The translations under genes were made by a program, and so were the position numbers. DNA of 64,000 nucleotides from Symbiodinium natans (taxonomy: Eukaryota > Sar > Dinophyceae > Suessiales > Symbiodiniaceae): NCBI GenBank assembly GCA_905221605.1, contig CAJNDS010002138.1, positions 444,999 through 508,998 of the forward strand, in the 5' to 3' direction. Positions 8,850 through 17,989 of this stretch are shown here, piece after piece. Within the stretch, counting starts at the first letter, position 1; every line of letters begins with the position of its first letter. A model generated the notes under the pieces. It ran no database searches, was not told where the DNA came from, and worked only from the letters and a program-made list of their open reading frames with translations.

Positions 8850-9622
8850 AGCAGGGCAACTCGCGCTTTTTGCAGGCGTGCAGCAGCTGCGGCTTGAGCG
8901 AGCTGCTTTTGGCGCCATTGGCGCTTCCGCGCGGCTTCCATCGCCCGACGGGCCGCAAGCTTGTTCTCGGCCTTCTCGGGACAAGCTTCCTCCAGCTCCC
9001 GCACGCAGCGCAGCTCCGTGGCCTGGCAGTCATATTACATGCTACTTCGCGCGTCTACCCGCCTGCGTTTCCCACCACGAACTCATAGATGGCGCGCAGC
9101 GTTTGCGCGGTGAAAGATGGCCTGAGCTCTGCCGCGCGCTTGCTTCGCCCGTGCTCCACATGCACAACTATGCCCGAACGTGCAGCCTCCGGGCCGTCTG
9201 CAACATGCTCTCTGCTTGGAGCGTGTTCCAAAAGCCTTATAAGTCGTTTCCGACCAGACGCTGGGGCTTCTTTCTTCTTCATGTCCCGCAGCTCCCACAT
9301 CGGCTCCGTTCGCTGGAGGTGACGCCGCACGTCGGCCCAGTCCAGCTCTGCTCCATGTGCCTCCCGGAAGCTGTGAAGGAGCTCTTGGGAGTGCGACTAT
9401 CGTGGGACCTCAGGGTGCCACATGACTCGGGATGCTTCGGTCTGGGACGTCGGCGTCATTTCTTTCTTCGCGCGGCGCCTCAAAGCCGACACGTAGGGTC
9501 CCACCACGCACACTGAGGGCTTGAGCCCGTGGGGCCACTGCCGTCCAAACGGTCCCAAACAAGGACTTCCCATTCACCTGCCAGGGTTTTCGAAGCCTGA
9601 CGAAAGGCAAAGGATGACCCAA
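8850..9622 (-). CDS. Candidate coding segments, charged coiled-coil protein, unrecognised
   Basis: The minus strand carries good protein-like text. It runs from about 9,622 (HPLPFVRLRKPWQVNGKSLF), through 9,380-9,080 (ELLHSFREAHGAELDW ... LRAIYEFV), to 9,024-8,850 (ELEEACPEKAENKLAARRAM, then an Ala/Gln/Arg-rich helix). Between the last two, a 53-56-bp stretch starting GTGGG and ending ACTGCCAG|G could be a short intron and keeps the frame. Between the first two, a frame change and a stop near 9,395 remain unexplained. By position it would be inserted in the helicase between motifs Ia and Ib, or be a nested gene. No family recognised. Confidence 0.4.
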
Positions 9623-9630
9623 ATCTTGGT

Positions 9631-9930
9631 TTAAGGATTAGGAATTAGGAACTAGGAATAAGGATTAGGATTTAGGATTGGGGAACTAGGATTTAGGATT
9701 TAGGATGCCCAGGGCCAAAGACGAAAAGTTCCCCAGAACCGTTTAGTTCCATACGATGGGCCATGCCACATCATGGGGTCCCCCCATTTGTTGGAAGTTC
9801 TTTAGCATTTAAGCTGATCTAGGATTTAGGATTAGGAACTAGGATTGAGGATCTAGGACCTAGGACTTAGGATTTAGGATTTAGGATTTAGGAACTAGAA
9901 ATAAGGTTTTGGAATCTAAGATTTAGGATT
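9631..9930 (+). repeat. TTTAGGA variant tracts
   Basis: TTTAGGA and TTAGGAT units at 9,631-9,705 and 9,825-9,930, with more at 10,085-10,130. This A-variant of the telomere unit recurs at 20,405-20,490. Confidence 0.85.
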
Positions 9931-9939
9931 TCTATCTGG

Positions 9940-10306
9940 GGTCTTCAAGGAAATGCGGGCCACTACAGGCCCTGACATGCCGAAGGCCCGAAAAGGCCGA
10001 GGCTACCCCCGACCCCAGCTTGTAGCAACTTCAACGATAGAAATACGGGCGCCCCCCCTCCCAAGAAAGTTCTTGAGGAGGACTTAAGATTTAGGATTTA
10101 AGAATTAGGATTTAGGATTTCGGAACGAAGATTAAGGGACTAGGCTGTAGGCACTTCGATTGAAAATTTAGGGCTTCCCTTTGGGACCTTCAAGTAAACA
10201 AGGGCTTCTACGAGCCTTGACACGCAGGCCCGCAAAGGGCCGAGGCTAGCCCCAAGCCCAGCTTAAACCTGAGCACCGCAACTCTAAAAAGATAGAAACA
10301 AGCATC
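9940..10306 (+). repeat. Diverged direct repeat pair
   Basis: Segments at about 9,940-10,060 and 10,157-10,306 share the order 'GGG.CTTCAAG', 'GGCCCGAAAAGGCCGAGGCTA', 'CCCAGCTT' and 'GATAGAAA', with many substitutions. They may be two old copies of one element. Confidence 0.45.
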
Positions 10307-10374
10307 GGTGCATAAGAAGATAAAGTCAATAAACCCTGAACCCTAATGGAGCATAGTTTGGGTGGCCGGGGTGG

Positions 10375-10431
10375 GTTGACAGGCAACGCGAGCGCGCAGC
10401 CCGGGCGCGTTTCCCACCCGAGCGCGCCCTC
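10375..10431 (-). CDS. Probable helicase exon, unassigned segment
   Basis: The island reads EGALGWETRPGCALALPVN after a GTCAGAG|GAG acceptor in phase 0, which fits the phase-0 donor of the next upstream exon. The donor is not resolved, and a CCCTGAACCC tract begins about 40 bp left. Confidence 0.45.
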
Positions 10432-10445
10432 CTCTGACACACCTT

Positions 10446-10500
10446 TAACCCTAAACCCTAAACCCTAAACCCCAAACCCTAAACCCTAAACCCTAAACCC
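10446..10500 (-). repeat. CCCTAAA tract
   Basis: Seven to eight units, between the exons at 10,375-10,431 and 10,531-10,566. Confidence 0.95.
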
Positions 10501-10530
10501 TACTCCTTGCACCCCCGGCACCTCCCTCAC

Positions 10531-10566
10531 CTCTGGCGGCCTCCGCTGGAGTGCCTCCGAGAGCTC
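10531..10566 (-). CDS. Probable SF1 helicase 36-nt microexon
   Basis: Twelve codons, ELSEALQRRPPE, in phase 0 at both ends. Acceptor TACGGAG|GAG and donor CCAGAG|GTGAGG, the latter a full consensus donor. The charged helix fits the variable stretch after TNVAVD. Confidence 0.55.
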
Positions 10567-10604
10567 CTCCGTAGGGGGTGAAGGGTTTAAATTAGGGTTT
10601 GGGG

Positions 10605-10690
10605 TTTAAGGGTTTAAGGGTTTAAGGGTTTAAGGGTTTAGGGTTTAGGGTTTAGGGTTTAGGGTTTAGGGTTTAGGGTTTAGGGTTGTA
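10605..10690 (+). repeat. TTTAAGGG/TTTAGGG tract
   Basis: Four TTTAAGGG units followed by about nine TTTAGGG units. Confidence 0.95.
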
Positions 10691-10799
10691 TACTCATTAG
10701 AATACAACTTAATACAATCTGGTATGATCTGCTAGGGTACAGTAGAATAGAGGTATAGTATAGTCTAACGCAGTACAACTTTGTACAAAACCCGGACCT

Positions 10800-11440
10800 T
10801 GCGGAAGGGTTTAGGGCTTAGGGCTTAGGGAAGGGTTTAAGGTTGCGAGTTCAGGGAACTTCAGCCAAAACTTCAAGCCACTGTGCATGCCATGGGCGAG
10901 GGTGCTGCAGGGATCTCAGGGGAAGAGTTCTCGGGCTCCAAGGAAGGAGGTTGCTTGCTCCTATCCGCACATGCGAGGAAGCACGGCTGCTGAGATTACC
11001 GGAAGATACGAAGTGTCTTGCCCCGGGGTATGTAGACCACCTTGCTCATCACAGAACGCCATGAACTTTGAAGCCCTAAACCTTAAACCTAAACCCGCCC
11101 TGCGCCCCGAACCTGCAGCAGGAAAAGTAGCGGGGGCTTCCAAGCGTGCCAAAACTGGGTTGCGATGACCGTCTTCCCCCTACTTAGAATCCCTGCAAAC
11201 TCATGGGCAATGAGCCTTGAACCCCTACCCAGTAGCCACATAAAATAAGGGTACCCTTTTTGGGGCTGGTTTCTTTTATAAGGGAACCGAGAACCGAAAA
11301 AGAAAGGGGCCAAAGGGTGCCACTGGGCTGCCAAGAATTCCCCAAACCCCACACCCCACTTCCTTGGCTGCAGCCGTGCGAGAAGCCATCAGGCTCACCT
11401 GGGCCGGAATCATGGGGCACAGCAACCTGCTCACTTTCTC
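10800..11440. other. Intron-like stretch without recognised gene
   Basis: Mixed unique sequence. A segment at 11,205-11,330 (ACCCAGTAGCCACATAAAAT ... GTGCCACTGGG) is weakly palindromic and resembles the short inverted-repeat families. Small ORFs overlap on both strands and none is convincing. Confidence 0.4.
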
Positions 11441-11448
11441 TATTTCTC

Positions 11449-11562
11449 TAGACTCAAGAGTGACCTGGGAATAGAAAGGGTGCCCTTTTTGGTTTACAGG
11501 GGCTTGTAGGGGAACCTAACCCCCGCAAAAAAACAGGAATCAGGGTCTACTTTGGGTCCTAG
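11449..11562. mobile_element. Short repeat family 3 (copy 1)
   Basis: Starts TAGACTCAAGAGTGACCTGG, contains GGGTGCCCTTTTTGG, and ends TCTACTTTGGGTCCTAG. Copies with the same start, middle and end lie at 12,622-12,721 and 36,674-36,792. The ends are imperfect inverted repeats (TAGACCC/GGGTCCTA). Confidence 0.6.
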
Positions 11563-11849
11563 TTCCCGCGTCGTGTAGGTGGCGTGTTTAGGGTTTCGGG
11601 CTTCAGGACTTAGGCAAGAACCATTTCTCGAATTGCGAGCTCTCATGGACGTTCGAAGGCCTTAGGAGTACCCACGCCCAATTTTGGGGCGTCCATGGAC
11701 TGAATCTTCAACGTTGAAATTGAGGGGCCGCGGGGGAATCATCAGGAATGAGCCTTAGAAGACTGACGGATTAAGGGCAGGAGCGTGCGGAGGCTTTGGG
11801 GGGCTCGTGCGGTGCGGCTTCGGGCTTAGGGTTCACGGTCAACCCTGAT

Positions 11850-12004
11850 TCGTAAACCCCCCAAACCCTGAAACCCTGAAACCCTGAAACCCTGAAACCC
11901 TGAAACCCCTCAACCCTAAACCCTAAACCCTAAACCCTAAACCCTAAACCCTAAACCCTAAACCCTAAACCCTAAACCCTAAACCTAAACCCTAAACCCT
12001 AAAC
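11850..12004 (-). repeat. CCCTGAAA then CCCTAAA tract
   Basis: Five CCCTGAAA units and then about 16 CCCTAAA units that end against the exon at 12,005-12,105. Confidence 0.95.
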
Positions 12005-12105
12005 CCCACAAGCGTCGCCAAGCCGCTGTGCGGTAGAGCAGCACGGGATCCACGCTGCGGAAGCTGCCCAGGCGCGAGAAGTCATCCCAACCGAACTGCG
12101 AGAGC
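12005..12105 (-). CDS. SF1 helicase exon following motif Ia
   Basis: Reads LSQFGWDDFSRLGSFRSVDP followed by VLLYRTAAW. UPF1/ZGRF1-like helicases have 'G-x-x-D-F-x-R-(L/V)-G-S-x-R' after TNVAVD. Acceptor CCGAG|GCTC takes two bases from the GT donor of the motif Ia exon to complete Leu. Donor TGTGGG|GTTT lies at the first bases of a TTTAGGG (sense) tract. The exon is sandwiched directly between CCCTAAA and TTTAGGG arrays. Confidence 0.75.
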
Positions 12106-12112
12106 CTCGGCT

Positions 12113-12272
12113 GGGTTTAGGGTTTAGGGTTTGGGGTTTAGGGTTTGGGGTTTGGGGTTTAGGGTTTGGGGTTTGGGGTTTGGGGTTTAGGGTTTAGGGT
12201 TTAGGGTTTAGGGTTTAGGGTTTAGGGTTTAGGGTTTAGGGTTAAGGGTTTAGGGTTTAGGGTTTAGGGTTG
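12113..12272 (+). repeat. TTTAGGG/TTTGGGG tract
   Basis: About 22 units alternating TTTAGGG and TTTGGGG, then perfect TTTAGGG. Mirror partner of 11,850-12,004. Confidence 0.95.
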
Positions 12273-12414
12273 GCCCTCTACTCCTTCTGACACATATTCT
12301 GTAAGCGTGAGAAAAAACGGCATGAAAAGCCAATGCAGGAGCATAGAAACCATCCCCCGAAGGCCTACCGAGTCGACATGCGAAGTAGGGTTTAGGGGCT
12401 GAAGGCTTTAAAGC

Positions 12415-12570
12415 CGAAAAAGGCATGGCTAATCAGAAATAAGAAGTTTAAAAATAAGAAGATGAGAAAAATAAGAAGAAGCATAAGAAGAAGGATAAGA
12501 ATAAGAAGAATAGCAAGAAGAATCAGAAGAATCAGAATAATCCGAATAATCAGAAGAGTAAGAATAATCA
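12415..12570 (+). repeat. Purine-rich imperfect AAGAATA repeat
   Basis: Loose repeats of aataagaag/aatcagaag. The opposite strand gives an Ile/Leu/Phe-rich frame that is low complexity rather than a membrane protein. Confidence 0.7.
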
Positions 12571-12621
12571 CAATGGTCGTAACCAAACACATCTCGCAAA
12601 AAAAAGAATAATGACTGGTAC

Positions 12622-12721
12622 TAGACCCAGGAGTAGCCTGGGAAAAAGATGCCCTTGTTGAAGGCTGGTAAGGGAACCCAGGCACTAAGAAAAGGGAATA
12701 AGGGCCTACTTTGGGGCCTAG
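12622..12721. mobile_element. Short repeat family 3 (copy 2)
   Basis: TAGACCCAGGAGTAGCCTGG at the left and GGGCCTACTTTGGGGCCTAG at the right, with GATGCCCTTGTTG inside. See copy 1 at 11,449. Confidence 0.6.
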
Positions 12722-12764
12722 CCCCAAACCCTAAACCCTAAACCCACTGTGTGGTCTTATGGGT

Positions 12765-13030
12765 CTTTGGTTTAGGGTTTAGGGCTTAGAGTTTAGGATT
12801 TAGGGTCTAGGGTTTAGGGTTTAGGGCTTAGGGCTTAGGTTTAGGGTCTAGGGTTCAGGGTTCAGGGCTCAGGGTTTCGGGTTTAGGGTCTAGGGTTTAG
12901 GGGTCAGGGCTTAGGGTTTAGGGTTCAGGGTTTCGGGGTTAGGTTAGGGTTTACGGGATTTTGGGTGATTTAGAGCATTTAGGGGATTTAGGGGTTGAGG
13001 GTTTACCGGTTTAGGGCAGGGAGCATGAAC
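12765..13030 (+). repeat. Degenerate TTTAGGG tract
   Basis: Heavily varied units (TTCAGGG, CTTAGGG, TCTAGGG) fading into unique sequence at about 13,020. Confidence 0.9.
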
Positions 13031-13052
13031 CCTGAAATTCTGGTTGGGCCAC

Positions 13053-13136
13053 AAGTGATGAAGGACACCGTCCACCGCCACGTTGGTTTGGCAAACCAAG
13101 AGGATCCTCCGGGGATCCCGCGTGGCTCGCAGAAGC
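13053..13136 (-). CDS. SF1 helicase exon, motif Ia (TNVAVD)
   Basis: The exon reads LLRATRDPRRILLVCQTNVA and then VDGVLHH. '(V/I)-L-V-C-x-x-(S/T)-N-V-A-V-D' is motif Ia of the UPF1/SETX/ZGRF1 branch. Acceptor TCCAGAG|GCTT (or CCAG|AGG two bases earlier); donor CACTT|GTGG, phase 2, which fits exon 12,005-12,105. Confidence 0.85.
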
Positions 13137-13140
13137 CTCT

Positions 13141-13260
13141 GGAAGAAGGTTTAGGGTTTAGGGTTTAGGGTGTAGGATGTAGGGTGTAGGGTTTAGGGTC
13201 TAGGGTCTAGGGTTTAATTAGGGTTTAGGGACTAGGGATTCAGGGGGCTTGGGGTAGACC
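13141..13260 (+). repeat. TTTAGGG tract
   Basis: Short TTTAGGG and TGTAGGG units directly right of the motif Ia exon. Confidence 0.85.
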
Positions 13261-13690
13261 CGAAGCTGCGAATTCTACATCCTATACAACCTAAACCCTG
13301 TAATCCTACATTCTCAGCCCTATGCCCGAACCCTACGTCCGAAACCCCAAACCCTGAATCCGCACACCCACACTCTGAACCGGAAACCCTTCAGACCGCC
13401 CGAGCCTGAAACCCTAGAACCACAGCACACGGTTCAGGGCGTGGAGGTTCCACACGGGCCGCATCCCCCGACAAAGTCAACAAGCGACTTAAACCCCTGA
13501 CGAGGAAAAAGCAAACCTCCAAACCCTGAACCCTGAACCTTGAACCCTGAACGCTGAACCCTGAACCCTAAACAAAATCCCACGAAAATCGAACTAGAGC
13601 AATAAGTTACATTCAGGAACCTGGTAAAAATGCAGAAAGCAAGAAGACACCTAAACTCGAAAGAACGTGCACCGATGATTGCTGCGGTGC

Positions 13691-13717
13691 CTGCTGAGCG
13701 CGGTCTCAACCCTCTTC
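13691..13717 (-). CDS. Possible 27-nt microexon after the P-loop
   Basis: Acceptor CCCCAG|GAAG and donor CAGCAG|GCAC (GC type), phases 2 and 2. It would add KRVETALSR before LLRATRDP and give normal spacing between GSGK and motif Ia. It leaves Lys after GSGK where Ser or Thr is expected, so the boundary or the exon may be wrong. Confidence 0.35.
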
Positions 13718-13990
13718 CTGGGGTCCTTTTGCGACCCAACTTAGGGATTAGCGCTCAGGGTTGAAGCCATGCTTTCTGATGGCCTACGGAGGCCGAAAAC
13801 CCCAACAACCCCTTGAAACCCTGAACGACTCATGCGCAGGGAAAGAGGGTTCAGGGGTTCTTCGGTTAAAGTTGAAATGCCCACAGGGAAAAAGACACAG
13901 GATTGCAGAAGTGTTTGGACTTGAAGGTTGGAGGGGTAGGGCTTGGTAGGTGTTTTCATGCATCGGTGTTGCCTAGACCGCAAGGGAGAT

Positions 13991-14541
13991 AACCGGGAGC
14001 ATACCGAGGCATGCACGCTTCGCGGTCACCGGTCGGCTTCGACCTGCCCTCACACCCGGCCACCGGTGTGCAGGGAATGCGCGGTGGGTGTGGCGAATCC
14101 CTGTGGGTAAGGCCTCCCCTGTCTTGCATACAGAACCACAACCTGCAAGGAAAGCAGGTGCCAATCCAAGCGTCATGGGGGCGTTTCACCAGAAATTGCC
14201 GGGATTCTGAGATTTCGGGTAACCGCAAAACTTTGCCACCAGCGTTCGGGTTCATGCATCTGTGTTGCCTCTATCGTTCGGGATTGGGCGTAGGGATTTC
14301 TGGTGTTTAATTGGCGACCTGCATTGCCGATTCATTAAGAGTGGGCCTCCCCTCTGTTCTGGTCAGCCGTTTCCCCCAGCAGGCACGTTGGCCCATTTGT
14401 CCTGCTGTCATGCATCCCACACCAGGACACGTTGGCCGGAAAGGAAAGAACCGGGAGCATACCGAGGCATCGGCTTCGACCTGCCCTCACACTCGACCAC
14501 CGGTGTGCAGGGAATGCGCGGTGGGTGTGGCGAATCCCTGG
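13991..14541 (+). repeat. Direct repeat pair of ~100-115 bp
   Basis: The segment 13,991-14,104 (AACCGGGAGCATACCGAGGC ... GGTGTGGCGAATCCCTG) recurs at 14,449-14,541 with one ~18-bp deletion and few changes. Both strands stay open, so the ORFs here are duplicates and not evidence for a gene. Confidence 0.75.
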
Positions 14542-15033
14542 GGGCAGGGCCCGCCGCTGTCTTGAATTTGGCGGGAACATGCAGGAGACCGCCAAGATGC
14601 AAAACTCACGAAGCCTCCCGTAACAATCACCTCTCAGACGAGCTTTACCGTCACACATGCAAAAACCAAAACCCTGCAGTAAACCCCGCAACCTCAACTC
14701 CAAACCAACAATTAAAGGTTCACTGCAGTTATACATTGGTTCAAAAATCAAGGTTAGTTTGACCTAAACCCTAAACCCTAATCCTTAAAATTCCCGCCTG
14801 TCCAGGGAGACGATGCAAGCTGCCAAGGTCCGACTCTTCCTAGGCTGAGGACCCCTCGTGCAAGGCGATTAGAAAGTTCAAAACTGCCATATGACCATAC
14901 TACCATAGTACCATACTACCACACTACCGTATTGCTATATCACTATCTTTCTTTACTATACTACCATATTGCTACATTGCTACAATATAATTATGAATAT
15001 TTGTGTTGAAAAAAAAACTTCAAAGGCCACAGC

Positions 15034-15085
15034 TTCCCCGAGCCGAAGACGCCCCTCACGAGGACCGGGGTGCCACCCGACGGAC
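15034..15085 (-). CDS. SF1 helicase exon, motif I P-loop (GVFGSGK)
   Basis: Reads PSGGTPVLVRGVFGSGK with acceptor TCGCAG|GTCC. 'x-L-V-x-G-x-x-G-(S/T)-G-K' is the Walker A motif. The residue after Lys must come from the next exon: donor GGGAA|GCTG (GC type) ends at 15,034, and donor AAGCT|GTGG would extend to 15,031 and force Leu. The expected Ser/Thr is therefore not demonstrated. Confidence 0.7.
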
Positions 15086-15124
15086 CTGCGAGCGACAAAC
15101 ATCTTGCTTCCGCACCCCAACTGG

Positions 15125-15335
15125 GCTTAGGGCTTAGAACTTAGGGCTTAGGGCTTAGGGTTTTAGGGCGAAGGGCTTAGGGTTTAGGGTTTAGGGTTCA
15201 GGGCTTAGGGTTTTTAGGGTTTAGGGTTTAGGGTTTTAGGGGTTTAGGGGTTTAGGGTTTAGGGCTTAGGGTTTAGGGTTCAGGATTTAGGATTTAGGGT
15301 TTGGGGTTTAGGGTTTAGGGTTCAGGGTTTAGGGT
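15125..15335 (+). repeat. TTTAGGG/CTTAGGG tract
   Basis: Mixed CTTAGGG and TTTAGGG units right of the P-loop exon. Confidence 0.95.
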
Positions 15336-15427
15336 CGGGGGGATCAAGGGTCTCGAGCGCATTGACGGATGGCCCCTTGCACATGCCCTGGCGCGGGTCC
15401 TATGGCTTGGACATGGCTGCTAGACCC

Positions 15428-15537
15428 TACTTGGAGGTTCAGACTACTTGAAACCCCAGTTCTAACTGTACTTATCAGCCCCCTGAGTCCCCTAAGTAGG
15501 TTATAAGTAGACTTGAACCTCCAAGTAAGCCCAAAAT
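15428..15537. mobile_element. MITE-like element, family 4 (copy 1)
   Basis: Left end TACTTGGAGGTTCA and right end TGAACCTCCAAGTA are perfect inverted repeats. The second copy, at 25,098-25,233, has the same termini. Confidence 0.7.
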
Positions 15538-15879
15538 CCGAAACCCTAAACCTCAAAGGTTTCAGGCTATGTCCTTGGGACTGCGTTGAATAAGGGCTTC
15601 GGGTTTCAGGCTTCCTTTCCAAGTAGGACACGGCCCTGGAACGGTTTAGCAGGGCTGAGGGCGATTGTTACGTTAGGGTACTCACCCCTGAAAACCTTGA
15701 AAAATGTGCATCAACCCTCGGCATTTTTTGCAGGCATCTCCGAAAACAAGAGGCAGAAAGAACTCAAATCCTGAAATCCGAAAGCTGAAACCCTCAGCGC
15801 ACCTCCCCCCAAACCCCTCGCCGTAGCGGAATAAACAGCTCCCGGGCAGTTTCAGGGTTCAGGGTTCCGCCACATACCC

Positions 15880-16180
15880 TAAACCCTAAACCCTAAACCC
15901 TAAACCCTAAACCCTAAACCCTGAACCCTGAACCCTGAACCCTGAACCCCTAAACCCTTAAACCCTTAAACCCTAAACCCCTCAAAGCCAGGAGGTCCTG
16001 GACGGGATACCCAGGAGGCGAGGCGCCCGGCGACCTAAACGAACTCAGAGGGGCTTCGGGTTAAGGCCTCAGTTGGGGGTGGAAGGGTTTCGGGTTTAGG
16101 GCTTAGGGTTCTGGGGTTTAGGGTTTAGGGTTTCGGGTTTAGGGTTGAGAGATTTAGGGTTTAGGGTTTAGGGTTATTCA
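15880..16180. repeat. CCCTAAA tract, island, TTTAGGG tract
   Basis: CCCTAAA and CCCTGAA at 15,880-15,985, a ~100-bp GC-rich island whose minus strand reads VAGRLASWVSRPGPPGFE (a possible exon near 15,993-16,040), then TTTAGGG at 16,085-16,180. Confidence 0.75.
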
Positions 16181-16469
16181 TAGGGCGACCGCCACTTATG
16201 GCCTTCTCTGTCAGTCGAAGTTGTAATCTGTGGAGTCGTGAAGTGAGCTTAGTTGAACGGAGGTTTTGGTACAACATGAATGGAGAACCTGATGTTGGGG
16301 TTGTCGAGGGTGGGGTCATGAGCGCAATGCTTACTGTTCTCCAGACCAGGTGTTCGCAGGGTCTCAGGGTGTGACAGAGGAAACTCCGGAACGTTAAGCT
16401 TTCCCGAACCCTCAACCCTCAACCCTGAACCATTGACACTGTCAATCCCGTTTGAGCAACCCCCCTATT

Positions 16470-16815
16470 CCCTAAACCCTAAACCCTAAACCCTAAACCC
16501 TAAACCCTAAACCCTAAACCCTGAACCCTAAACCCTAAACCCTAAACCCTGAACCCTGAACCCTGAACCCTGAACCCTGAACCCTTACCCTAAGCCCTAG
16601 ACCCAAGCCGCCTGCCCTTCAAAAACGTACGCCAAACCAGCCATGCCGGGGCTTCTGCCGATTGCAGCGAGGGTCACAGGGGGCTCATAAGGAATCCTAC
16701 ACGGGGAATGAGGGCTTCGGGTTTAGGGTTTAGGGTTTAAGGTTTAAGGTTTAGGGTTTAGGGTTTAGGGTTTAGGGTTTAGGGTTTAGGGTTTAGGGCT
16801 AGGGTTTAGGGTTTG
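16470..16815. repeat. CCCTAAA/CCCTGAA tract, island, TTTAGGG tract
   Basis: CCCTAAA and CCCTGAA units at 16,470-16,600 and TTTAGGG at 16,715-16,815. The island between them has a minus-strand frame SPGMAGLAYVFEGQAA (about 16,608-16,660), a possible exon between the Q motif and the P-loop. Confidence 0.75.
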
Positions 16816-17004
16816 AGGTTCAGAGTGAGATAAGGATAAGATAAGGGAGGGCTGCCCTGCTACCTATACCACCCCCCAAGCACCTCAAACCCCACTTAAG
16901 TTCCCTATACCCTAAACCCTATACCCTAAACACTAAACTTTGGCCCTAAACCCTAAACCCCAAACCCTAAACCCTAAGCCCTGAACCCTAAACTAGCCCC
17001 AAAC

Positions 17005-17056
17005 TGGCCTTCCGCTGCTCAGCGCTGAGCGACGCCAACTCAGGGGCTTCCGCGGC
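17005..17056 (-). CDS. SF1 helicase exon, Q-motif region (AEQRKA)
   Basis: Reads AAEAPELASLSAEQRKA. 'L-x-x-x-Q-x-x-A' before the P-loop is the Q-motif region of UPF1-like helicases (commonly LNxxQxxAV). Acceptor TCCAG|GCC and donor GGCCA|GTTT are canonical. Upstream of this exon the protein is no longer recognisable, so this marks the start of the assigned helicase core. Confidence 0.65.
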
Positions 17057-17225
17057 CTGGAGATAAGCTGGGCTCGAGGTTGCTTTTGGTTGCGGCTTCA
17101 CGGCCAATCAAACCTTAAACCCTAAACCCTAAACCCTAGACCACCCTAAATCCTTAACCCTTAAGCTTTTAAACTTTTAGACTTTTAAACTTGTAAACCC
17201 TTAAACCCTTAAACCCTCAAACCCT

Positions 17226-17336
17226 CTCCACACCCTGTACACTCCGGCTCAAGCCCCGACACCCCTCGCGCCTCCGGGAGAGGCGCTAGCTCCACCTCGG
17301 GCTGCGGGCTCGTGACCTGAGTACCACAGGTCAACA
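17226..17336 (-). CDS. Probable exon, N-terminal to helicase core
   Basis: Acceptor TACCAG|GTG is followed by VLTCGTQVTSPQPEVELAPL and a Pro/Glu-rich continuation. It lies between a CCCTTAAA tract (left) and a TTTAGGG tract (right). No domain recognised. Confidence 0.4.
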
Positions 17337-17869
17337 CCTGGTAGGGGTTTAGGGTTTAGGGTTTAGGGTGTAGGGTTTCGGGTTTAGGGTTTAGGGCTTA
17401 CGGCTGGGAACATCCCGAAAGGGTCTGAAACCCTCTCATCAGAGTGCTACGTCCTGAACCGTAACTGGGGGGGGCTTCTACAGACTTGCTTGATTGCAAA
17501 TAATTGTTGCTAGCAGCAATGGTTTTCCTTGTTTTTTGTTGTGGGCATAGAACTTCAAAATTGCATTCCCAATCACCCACAGGCTTGCAACTGGCAGCCC
17601 TCGATGGAGGAGTCTTTGGGAGCATCATTGGGACGGACGCGGAGCCCCTGGCTTAGGACGGTTCTTAAGGGGTTTATGTAACCCAAGGTTCTCTAATACT
17701 CCACACTACACCCCAAGCTCTTTAAAGTCTTAAGCCCTAAGCCCGAAACCCCCAACCCTACATCCCAAGCTCTACTAACCCTAAACCCTACACCCCAAAT
17801 CCCAAGCTCTAAAGTCCTAAACCCTAAACCCTAAACCCTGAACCGTAAACCCTAAACCCAAACCGCAGG

Positions 17870-17975
17870 AAGTTGAGAGACCCTCCTGTTTCAGCACAGT
17901 TCCACATAGCCGCGGCGCCGGGAGGGCCCGGAGAAGTCTGGCAAAGCCGTGGTCCCCTGTGGCCCAAGGGCTCTG
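17870..17975 (-). CDS. Probable exon, N-terminal to helicase core
   Basis: The best frame contains SPWATGDHGFARLLRALPAP, between CCCTAAA (left) and TTTGGGG/TTTAGGG (right) tracts. Orientation is inferred from neighbours. Confidence 0.4.
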
Positions 17976-17989
17976 TCGGGTTTGGGGTT

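Noticed and set aside
8542-9516. 324-codon plus-strand ORF
   Set aside because: It runs through (TA)n(TC)n and has irregular text; the minus strand over 8,850-9,622 is more protein-like and agrees with the neighbouring exons.
12392-12727. Hydrophobic minus-strand ORF (Ile/Leu-rich)
   Set aside because: Translation of an AAGAATA-type simple repeat joined to a family 3 element.
13740-14760. Overlapping ORFs of 60-166 codons on both strands
   Set aside because: They are doubled by the 13,991/14,449 direct repeat, conflict with each other, and show no splice or motif support.
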